A stretch of DNA of 64,000 bases from contig JAWPMV010000001.1 of NCBI GenBank assembly GCA_033391075.1, positions 2,790,001-2,854,000 on the forward strand, read 5' to 3'. The notes beneath the pieces were generated by a model. It was not told the origin of the DNA and ran no database searches. It was given only the letters and a program-made list of their open reading frames with translations. This document shows positions 7,011 through 12,935 of the stretch, in pieces. The stretch's first letter is position 1. Each line of letters opens with the position of its first letter. Origin of the DNA: Bacteroidia bacterium (GTDB lineage Bacteria; Bacteroidota; Bacteroidia; J057). Position numbers and translations under genes: made by a program.

Positions 7011-9104
7011 TTAATAGCTTGGCTTCCAATAAGGCCGCGTATTTAATTTCATGGGTGGCCAACTTAGTGATTTAGCAGCATTAATTATTTTTTTTGCATC
7101 TTCTTCAATTAAAAATCGCTCTTTAAGCAATTTATTTGTTTCTGATATCACCATTGTGACGTATGTTTCTTTGCTTCCATACCGCTCCTCAATACTGAGG
7201 CGTGGATCACCATTCTTTATCCGTTCATTTTTTGTGAGAGCAAATGGCCAAAAAGAGCCAACGGATGGTAACATATAGTTAGGTGAGTTCGCTTCTTTTT
7301 TTCTTGTATTAAATCCTTGATAAGTTCCAAGCGGAACTACTAGTTCTGGTAATCGAACCCCTCCAAGTCCATTCCCATCTATATCAACCGAAGGGACAAA
7401 TGTAGGATAATGTCCGAGTATTGTTGGTGGTATCTGAGTCATAATACCATCTGTCCAAAAGTCTGAACCATAGTCGCATATTGGTGATTGCAGGTTTCTT
7501 CCTGGGTGATGCATCCCTGGAATTACAGGCATCTTTTCTTTGTGTTCTCTTGCGGTAATTAACGTATTGCTTTCGAATTTTGGATATTTACTTTCAGGTG
7601 GCAATATTCCATTTGATACCCAATCGTCTAAGAGTACTAATGTAGATCTTAAGAAAGGATGAATATCCATAACGTTTATTGAATGTTTAGCTATTGGATT
7701 ACTTCTACTCCATGGTGTGTAATGAGCTGCTCCATTCAAGGCATAGATTCGTACATTTTCGTTGACACTTGCATCTTTCTTTCCATCAATTGTGGTATGA
7801 ATTAAAGATGCAGAACGTGTCCAATATTCATGGGCATGATTGGTAATAATTATTTTGGGGATTTTATTCATTTTCTTAGCAAGTGCCAAGACATCATTAT
7901 CGCCACCCGATTCAGCATCATCTGAAGCTAGGAAATTGAATGGGGGATAATCCGCAGGCATATAATTCCCTTCTAAGTCCCATGGGTGATGCGAAGTTTG
8001 AGCGAAACGATAATTAAAACCGCCTTTTCCGGCACCTGCTACCTCGATACGGGCTCCATCAAACACCATTCTATCTTCTTCGTCAATATGAAAACCTTGA
8101 TAAATCATTTGTGTTATAAAACGACCTGATTGCGATATTCCATCTACATAACTATAATTTATCGCTAATTTCTTCGTTCCATTATCATCAACAAACAAAG
8201 GGTTGGGATTGCCAGATAAATCTTGATATTCGAACTTGAAAAATGAAAGTGCGTCTCTCATAGCCGCAAACCCTAAACCAACAATTTTTGGAGATTCAAC
8301 TTCGTAAATTAATTCATATATTTTCCCTGGTTCAAAACCGTTATCCATATATAAACTTACCGAGTCAGCTACTACTTCATCATTCTCATAAGAGGCGTAA
8401 CGCCACTTCTCATTAGGAATTACTGTTTTTTCTCCCATAGGGCTATCTCGAACCGTTAATATATCGTTTGAATTATCAGGATAATTAGCCGACGGATAAC
8501 CACGACTATTTGATGGCGAAAGACTTTTCCATTTTTCTGGTTCTAGACTCTTATTGTTTACCATTTCGGCTATGGATTTTTGACGGAACGTATTTCCATT
8601 ATCATCAGCTACCGGTATATCAAATTGCATTCTGTCCGAACCTTCAACAACATCCCAGTTCCACCCACTCCAAAGCACAGAATAACCTTCACGCATTAAA
8701 AATCCATTTCCAAAATGTTCATCTTTTTGAGGATTATTATTATTGGTGCCATTGTTAAGATCTCGAAGTATAAATAATCGTCCTCTATTATTTACACCAT
8801 AAATCAATTTGCCATTTGATTTAGACATATCGACAGGTTTTAACAGTATAAAATCTCCAAAAAACTCAATCATTCCACGGTCGTTTCTTTTTGCAAATTG
8901 CAAATCAATTATTTTTGCATTTGCCATGTTTGAGGGATCAATCTCATAAAAAATAGTCCCCCTAATTTTTTCATACTGACCGACCACCCCAAAGCTTTTT
9001 CCATCGGCGACAATAACACGTTCTTTTATAATTATTTTGCTAACTTCTGCATTAATAATTATTGTTTGAGATATGAAAAGTAATGTTAAGATAATTGTTC
9101 TCAT
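7011..9104 (-). CDS. secreted alpha/beta-hydrolase-domain protein, cassette gene
   Basis: About 697 residues from the chosen start. It matches the large alpha/beta hydrolase domain family (PF20091-like) by features such as GQYEKIRGTIFYEIDP, LIYGVNNRGR, the nucleophile elbow YVDGISQSGRFITQMIYQGF, FDGARIEVAGAGKGGFNYRFAQ, and a late His region (HYTPWSRSNP, NHAHEYW). The ATG at 9104 gives a good signal peptide (MRTIILTLLFISQTIIINAE); ATG 9125 and a TTG at 9134 are further upstream, the latter inside the preceding recombination site. It is the only gene of the 2.2-kb distal cassette, very large for an integron cassette, and AT-rich. Substrate unknown; family members are usually annotated as secreted esterase-like proteins. 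Confidence 0.85.
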   Translation of the reverse strand: MRTIILTLLFISQTIIINAEVSKIIIKERVIVADGKSFGVVGQYEKIRGTIFYEIDPSNMANAKIIDLQFAKRNDRGMIEFFGDFILLKPVDMSKSNGKLIYGVNNRGRLFILRDLNNGTNNNNPQKDEHFGNGFLMREGYSVLWSGWNWDVVEGSDRMQFDIPVADDNGNTFRQKSIAEMVNNKSLEPEKWKSLSPSNSRGYPSANYPDNSNDILTVRDSPMGEKTVIPNEKWRYASYENDEVVADSVSLYMDNGFEPGKIYELIYEVESPKIVGLGFAAMRDALSFFKFEYQDLSGNPNPLFVDDNGTKKLAINYSYVDGISQSGRFITQMIYQGFHIDEEDRMVFDGARIEVAGAGKGGFNYRFAQTSHHPWDLEGNYMPADYPPFNFLASDDAESGGDNDVLALAKKMNKIPKIIITNHAHEYWTRSASLIHTTIDGKKDASVNENVRIYALNGAAHYTPWSRSNPIAKHSINVMDIHPFLRSTLVLLDDWVSNGILPPESKYPKFESNTLITAREHKEKMPVIPGMHHPGRNLQSPICDYGSDFWTDGIMTQIPPTILGHYPTFVPSVDIDGNGLGGVRLPELVVPLGTYQGFNTRKKEANSPNYMLPSVGSFWPFALTKNERIKNGDPRLSIEERYGSKETYVTMVISETNKLLKERFLIEEDAKKIINAAKSLSWPPMKLNTRPYWKPSY

Positions 9105-9119
9105 TTTGTTTTTTTTATG

Positions 9120-9189
9120 CAACATAACGATCAACTAAACTTCCGTACGTAGCGGTAGCGAAGTATGGAGTTTAGGTTTTGTTGTAGAA
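9120..9189 (-). repeat. attC-like site 2
   Basis: CTAAACTTCCGTAC (9135-9148) pairs with GTATGGAGTTTAG (9163-9175), leaving one extra T on the left arm. The outer CAACATAACG (9120-9129) faces TTTTGTTGTAG (9177-9187). It lies just downstream of the stop at 9198. It shares most of its inner sequence with site 4. Its plus-strand left end ACATAAC is the exact complement of site 1's right end GTTATGT; its right end GTTGTAGAA is the exact complement of site 3's left end. Confidence 0.85.
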
Positions 9190-9197
9190 TGTTTAGT

Positions 9198-9698
9198 TCA
9201 CTCTAATGAAATTCTGATTTCCATATTTTCCCTTTCTGCAAATTCCAAAAAAAGCATAAGATCTCTAATACAGTTATAATTTGTTACCTCGCTTTCTAAT
9301 TCTTTTGAATACCCTTCTTTTTCATTATGCATAATAGATAATTCATTGAGAAGCCATGTGATTTCCGCAGGTGGTATTAACTCTGGCATCAAACTACCCC
9401 AACACCATCCTATTGCCTGGTTCCAATCCTTTAGGAATTTTGGTGCTTTAAAATAAACAGAGGTCCTATAAGCCCTCTCACGAAGTGCATGTGCTATTCT
9501 ATGAAAGTAACCATCCCATAATGAAAAAAAATAAATCCCATATTCTCCTTGTCCAATTTGCCTATGATTATACCCTCCCAATCCATTTTGTTGCCTATCT
9601 AAATGAAAATCGACGCCTTTAGGTTTTATATAAAATCGAATTTCAGGCTCTCCTTCATATCCAGAATAATAATCGACCTTCAATCCTTTTATTTTCAT
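9198..9698 (-). CDS. hypothetical protein, cassette gene
   Basis: A 166-residue soluble protein that I do not recognise. It has no signal peptide or membrane segment. Aromatic-rich stretches (QGEYGIYFFSLWDGYFHRIAHALRE, WNQAIGWCWGSLMP) and a Glu-rich C-terminal helix (LMLFLEFAERENMEIRISLE) suggest a compact cytoplasmic fold. It fills a 589-bp cassette between attC-like sites 2 and 3, with its ATG 18 bases inside the cassette boundary and its stop about nine bases before the palindrome. Such short orphan genes are typical integron cargo. Function unknown. Confidence 0.7.
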   Translation of the reverse strand: MKIKGLKVDYYSGYEGEPEIRFYIKPKGVDFHLDRQQNGLGGYNHRQIGQGEYGIYFFSLWDGYFHRIAHALRERAYRTSVYFKAPKFLKDWNQAIGWCWGSLMPELIPPAEITWLLNELSIMHNEKEGYSKELESEVTNYNCIRDLMLFLEFAERENMEIRISLE

Positions 9699-9708
9699 AT
9701 CAATAATT

Positions 9709-9780
9709 TTCTACAACGGTCTGGCTAAACGCAGTAGCGACCGTATGGGAGCTATTGCCGTTTTAGCCTTTGTTGTGCTC
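9709..9780 (-). repeat. attC-like site 3
   Basis: ACAAC (9713-9717), GGCTAAACG (9723-9731) and GTAGC (9734-9738) pair with GCTAT (9751-9755), CGTTTTAGCC (9759-9768) and GTTGT (9772-9776), again with one extra T on the right arm. The palindrome supplies the last codons (HNKG) and the stop codon of the HxlR-type gene. Left end TTCTACAAC matches the complement of site 2's right end over nine bases; right end GTTGTGCTC matches the complement of site 4's left end over nine bases. Confidence 0.85.
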
Positions 9781-10188
9781 TCGTCTTTTTTCTTTCATTA
9801 AATATTCTCGATGTTGCTTTCCCCAATTTGTCAATTCTATTATTAAAGGTACGAGTGTATATCCATAATCCGTAAGTTTATAAGTTACTTTTACTGGAAT
9901 GGTATCGTACACTTTTCTTTTTACCAATTCATTTATCTCTAAATCTTTCAATTCTTTTGATAACATTCTTGGAGTAATTTTCGGTATCCCTTTCTCCAAT
10001 TCAGAATATCTAAACTCTCCATTACAGAGTAATGCAATTATCGGCATTTTCCACCTTCCTTGCACAATCTCCATTGTATCTTGAATAGCTTGTAATTCCT
10101 TTCGATAATGTTCGATTATTTCTAAAGGAGGTTTGTCTATTCTGTAACTCTTAAACTCTTCAATTTTATCTTTTAATGCCTTATCCAT
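9763..10188 (-). CDS. HxlR-family transcriptional regulator, cassette gene
   Basis: About 141 residues from ATG 10188. A HxlR winged helix is evident: IVQGRWKMPIIALLCNGEFRYSELEKGIPKITPRMLSKELKDLE, followed by the wing VYDTIPVKVTYKLTDYGYTL. The open frame extends up to 10284, but that would place a perfect 8-bp operator palindrome inside the coding region, so the internal ATG is preferred. A Cys in the ALLCNG segment could be redox-active, as in some HxlR proteins; this is only a suggestion. It is divergent from a DoxX-like and an NAD(P)-binding gene, the usual arrangement for HxlR control of electrophile or quinone stress genes. The last codons are contributed by attC-like site 3. Confidence 0.88.
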   Translation of the reverse strand: MDKALKDKIEEFKSYRIDKPPLEIIEHYRKELQAIQDTMEIVQGRWKMPIIALLCNGEFRYSELEKGIPKITPRMLSKELKDLEINELVKRKVYDTIPVKVTYKLTDYGYTLVPLIIELTNWGKQHREYLMKEKRREHNKG

Positions 10189-10211
10189 TGCTATCCGTTT
10201 TTGCAAAGATA

Positions 10212-10231
10212 CACTATACTTTGGTATAGTG
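10212..10231. promoter_or_regulatory. HxlR operator palindrome
   Basis: CACTATAC-TTTG-GTATAGTG is a perfect inverted repeat with 8-bp arms, midway between the divergent starts at 10188 and 10296. Its position and symmetry fit a homodimeric HxlR regulator controlling both directions. A further GTATAG half occurs just to the right (10241-10246). Confidence 0.75.
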
Positions 10232-10295
10232 CTATATAATGTATAGTAAATGTTCCATAGTTTTGCGTCATCGTTAATTTTCAAAAAGCAAAAAA

Positions 10296-10661
10296 ATGAA
10301 AATATTATTTTGGATTGTAAGTCTTGGATTAGTTGCCTTTGAAATGGCAGCGGGAATTGGAAAACAATTGGGTGGTAAAATGGCTATGGATTGGATGAAT
10401 AAATTGGAAATTTCCAAACCATTAATGAGCGCATTCGGAGGATTAGAAGTGGGAGCGGCTGGTGTTATTCTATTCAGTCTTTTTAGCAAAGGTGGTTTCA
10501 ATGACAAACTTGTTCCTTGGGCTTGTTTGGTTCTTGTTGTTCTGAAAGTAGTTGAATTAATTCTGCAATATAAAGCAAGTGAACCTTTTGCTGCAATGGT
10601 CGGACCTATTGTTGTTCTTGTACTTGTTGCTACATTCTATTTCATAAGACAAAGTATTTAA
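10296..10661 (+). CDS. DoxX-like membrane protein, cassette gene
   Basis: A 121-residue protein with four predicted membrane helices (about 3-22, 43-63, 71-90, 97-117) and the DoxX-like pattern GIGKQLGGKMAMDWMNKLEI followed by GGLEVGAAGVILF. DoxX-family proteins are small inner-membrane proteins often found with redox enzymes and induced by oxidative or thiol stress. One base separates it from the following reductase-like gene, so they form a two-gene operon pointing against the general cassette direction. Control by the divergent HxlR regulator is very likely. Confidence 0.85.
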   Translation: MKILFWIVSLGLVAFEMAAGIGKQLGGKMAMDWMNKLEISKPLMSAFGGLEVGAAGVILFSLFSKGGFNDKLVPWACLVLVVLKVVELILQYKASEPFAAMVGPIVVLVLVATFYFIRQSI

Positions 10662-10662
10662 A

Positions 10663-11295
10663 ATGAGTAACATAGTTTTAGTTTTTGGTGCAAATGGCAA
10701 TTTAGGCAGTCATTTTGTCAATCAAGCTTTGGATGCTGGGTATAAAATCAGAGCCTTTGTAAGAACCCCTGAAAAATATAGTCTTTCAGATAATGCCAAT
10801 GTTGAAGTATTTAAAGGAGATGCAACAAATTATGATGATGTAGAAAAGGCTGTGTCAGGAGTTGATATTGTTGTTAGTTGTTTAGGCAATCCACCAAAAA
10901 AGAAAATCTTCATAATGGAAGAAGCCTATGACAATATTATGTTGGCTGCATCCGACCAACCTAATCCTCCACGTTGTTTAATGATTTCAAGTATTGGTGT
11001 CGGTGGTTCGTCTTGGTTTGTTAAATTTTTACTTCAACGCATAGGTGGAAAAGAAGGATTTAACGATTTTGAGAAAGCTGAAAAGAGAGTACTTGAAGAA
11101 AAAGGTGTTCCGTTTATTGCTATCAGACCTGCTGGACTTACTGATAAAATGGGGAAAGGAAAATATCAAATTATTGATAAACCGACTATTTTCTTTCCAA
11201 AATTCATTTCTCGTTCTGACGTTGCTAAGTTTTTTGTGGATTGTCTAACCAATACTTCTTTTGACGGTAAAGCCATTATGATTGAGGGAGCTTAA
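10663..11295 (+). CDS. NAD(P)-binding atypical SDR/NmrA-like protein, cassette gene
   Basis: A 210-residue Rossmann protein. It starts MSNIVLVFGANGNLGSHFV, with the GxxGxxG dinucleotide motif (GANGNLG), then ADVxVVSCLGNP-like strand 4 (VDIVVSCLGNPPK), CLMISSIGVGG, and IAIRPAGLTD, all typical of NmrA/atypical short-chain dehydrogenases (NAD(P)H-binding, PF13460-like). Probable role: reduction or sensing of reactive electrophiles together with the DoxX-like protein. Its start follows the upstream stop by one base. It is the third gene of a single 1.6-kb cassette. Confidence 0.88.
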   Translation: MSNIVLVFGANGNLGSHFVNQALDAGYKIRAFVRTPEKYSLSDNANVEVFKGDATNYDDVEKAVSGVDIVVSCLGNPPKKKIFIMEEAYDNIMLAASDQPNPPRCLMISSIGVGGSSWFVKFLLQRIGGKEGFNDFEKAEKRVLEEKGVPFIAIRPAGLTDKMGKGKYQIIDKPTIFFPKFISRSDVAKFFVDCLTNTSFDGKAIMIEGA

Positions 11296-11327
11296 TCTCT
11301 TTACGATTTTTTGTTTTTTTCTTGATG

Positions 11328-11397
11328 GAGCACAACGACTAGCTAAACTCACGTACGCAGCGTCAGCGGAGTATGGAGTTTAGGTTTTGTTCTCAGC
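11328..11397 (-). repeat. attC-like site 4
   Basis: CTAAACTCACGTAC (11343-11356) pairs with GTATGGAGTTTAG (11371-11383), with one extra A on the left arm; the outer CACAACG faces TTTTGTT. It is closely similar to site 2 throughout its inner part, which argues for common descent. Left end GAGCACAAC complements site 3's right end; right end GTTCTCAGC complements site 5's left end (8 of 9). It lies 20 bases after the stop at 11418. Confidence 0.85.
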
Positions 11398-11417
11398 ATT
11401 TTTTCCTTATTCCCAGC

Positions 11418-11861
11418 TTATTGAAATTTCAATAGCTCTTCAAAAGAATTACTCACTCTCTTTACGTCTCCTCCTTCATGATAATAAATCCAGATTGAAT
11501 AACCATCCTCTGAGTCTAAATATAAATAATCACCATTTTCTTCTGCAAACACGAAGCTATTTTCTATTCTCGATTTTGGTATATCTCCTACATTTGATTC
11601 TATGAACTCTGAATACGAAAATTCCATGAATACCTTAATGTACAATTTCAAGCATTCATAATTTTTCGCTTTCCCTACATCAGTCATTTCCATGACTTCA
11701 AGAAGTTCTTTTTGAGGTTTGCATACCCAATAACGATTTTCATATTTATCATTATAGGCATGTTCATCTACTATTACTTCCAAAACCTCGCTTGAGCGCA
11801 AATAATCTAAATAGCTTTGGGGTAAATCCTTTCCATATTCTTTTTCAAGGATGTGTTCCAT
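11418..11861 (-). CDS. SMI1/KNR4 (SUKH)-like protein, cassette gene
   Basis: A 147-residue acidic soluble protein. The N-terminus (EKEYGKDLPQSYLDYLRSS) and the C-terminal segment (ENSFVFAEENGDYLYLDSEDGYSIWIYYHEGGDVKRVSNSFEELL) have the layout of SUKH/SMI1-KNR4 proteins: an LP..Y..FL helix, an F.FA..NGD.L..D strand pair and the closing S.SFEELL helix. SUKH proteins are often immunity proteins against secreted nuclease or deaminase toxins. No toxin gene is visible nearby, so it would be an orphan immunity-type gene. It fills a 570-bp cassette between sites 4 and 5. Confidence 0.75.
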   Translation of the reverse strand: MEHILEKEYGKDLPQSYLDYLRSSEVLEVIVDEHAYNDKYENRYWVCKPQKELLEVMEMTDVGKAKNYECLKLYIKVFMEFSYSEFIESNVGDIPKSRIENSFVFAEENGDYLYLDSEDGYSIWIYYHEGGDVKRVSNSFEELLKFQ

Positions 11862-11897
11862 ATTTTGAGGCTAGTTGTGTTTTTTATTTTTTTAATT

Positions 11898-11969
11898 GCT
11901 GAGAATGATGAGCTATGCCTCGGACGGCTGCTTTAGCTGCTGGCTGGGGTCTAGCTTTTGTTATAGTCA
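11898..11969 (-). repeat. attC-like site 5 (degenerate)
   Basis: AGCTA (11911-11915) pairs with TAGCT (11952-11956) and GCC/GG positions continue the stem imperfectly; the right half TAGCTTTTGTTATAG keeps the shared core seen in the other sites. Its right end GTTATAGTCA (11960-11969) is the exact complement of site 6's left end TGACTATAAC, and it overlaps the TGA stop of the gene ending at 11967. On the minus strand the R' triplet reads ATT instead of GTT, a possible damaging change. Confidence 0.75.
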
Positions 11970-12767
11970 TTGGATTTTTTTTACCCTTATTACTTTGATT
12001 CTAACAGGAATCCATTCCTTTCTCTGGAAATCAGGTATAGAAATTTGGCGATACAATTTTTCACTCGATTGGACATCGAATTCAAATTCATTAAACTCCT
12101 TTCCAGAATGATAATTAGCAGAGTAAGTTATTTTAAAACTATCTCTACTTGCAATTTTTTGGATTTCAGATGAAATATAGTCTGCAATGACCTTAGGTTC
12201 TGGGAATTTAGAATTTTTAGCTATTACTAACTTGAATTGGCCTCCAAATGGGTTATGTCTCTCTTTATCAAAAGGGTTAAATGTGAATTGAAATTTATTT
12301 CGATCAATTGTAGTAATATATTTTTTATAGGATTTTAGTGATGAAAAACTCAATTCCTGATATTCATAAAAAAAGGGATTTTTTGAGGCGATTAGCTTAA
12401 GTTGACCAAAATCGAAGGCATAGTGTTTAAATCCAATTATAACTGATCCTAAATTTGGTTGTAATATCCATTCTATCAATACCTCTCCTTGAGAAATTAA
12501 TTTCAGGTAATATGGTTTGGCTTGATAAATGGGTTGAACGCTTTCACCATACTCCAATGAAGTAAGCAATTTTTGGATCGAATCAACCCCCATTAAATGA
12601 AAACTACTATTCTGGTCGGAATTATTGTCTGTGTATCTATCTGGTTCAAACATTCCAATTAGTGCCATTGAATCGTTTAAAGGAATTTTATTTGTATCCA
12701 ATAGATTTTGTGAATTCAAAAAACAGGTGCTTACAAGGCAACAAATTAGTAATCCGTTTTTTTTCAT
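11967..12767 (-). CDS. hypothetical exported protein, cassette gene
   Basis: A 266-residue protein with an N-terminal signal peptide (MKKNGLLICCLVSTCFLNSQ). I do not recognise a family. The mature part is rich in charged and aromatic residues without transmembrane segments; motifs include IEWILQPNLGSVIIGFKHYAFD and RKEWIPVRIKVIRVKK at the C-terminus. It is the gene of the recombinase-proximal cassette (877 bp), with its ATG 15 bases inside the cassette boundary and its stop within attC-like site 5. That position would make it the most recently inserted cassette if insertion occurs next to the recombinase. Confidence 0.7.
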   Translation of the reverse strand: MKKNGLLICCLVSTCFLNSQNLLDTNKIPLNDSMALIGMFEPDRYTDNNSDQNSSFHLMGVDSIQKLLTSLEYGESVQPIYQAKPYYLKLISQGEVLIEWILQPNLGSVIIGFKHYAFDFGQLKLIASKNPFFYEYQELSFSSLKSYKKYITTIDRNKFQFTFNPFDKERHNPFGGQFKLVIAKNSKFPEPKVIADYISSEIQKIASRDSFKITYSANYHSGKEFNEFEFDVQSSEKLYRQISIPDFQRKEWIPVRIKVIRVKKIQ

Positions 12768-12773
12768 TTTATT

Positions 12774-12902
12774 TGACTATAACATTAGTATATACGAAGT
12801 TATTTCGTTTAGCTCTTATTATGCTGTGATCCCAGGCTCTCAGAGCCGATTTATTCTGCTAACCCGAAACTCAAGCAGGTGCCGTTTACACAAATGTTAT
12901 TG
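12774..12902 (-). repeat. attC-like site 6, long form, adjacent to the recombinase gene
   Basis: ATAACATTAGTATATACG (12779-12796) pairs imperfectly with CCGTTTACACAAATGTTAT (12882-12900). Between them lie about 85 bases with their own hairpin (GGCTCT/AGAGCC, 12835-12846). Its length resembles the long attC variants of chromosomal integrons. The left end TGACTATAAC complements site 5's right end over ten bases. No complement to its other end (CCAATAAC on the minus strand) was found upstream of the recombinase, so the unit between it and the recombinase is not a normal cassette. Confidence 0.7.
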
Positions 12903-12935
12903 GAATTATATACGGTAAGCATTGCGTTTTAGGTC

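Noticed and set aside
10189-10284. Longer N-terminus of the HxlR regulator
   Set aside because: It would include the operator palindrome and give a protein longer than the family; the ATG at 10188 fits better.
6902-12902. The six palindromes as ordinary intrinsic terminators or REP/BIME-type repeats
   Set aside because: They lack T-runs, carry conserved outer boxes that match across genes, not within a site, and occur exactly once per gene unit; recombination sites explain all of this better.
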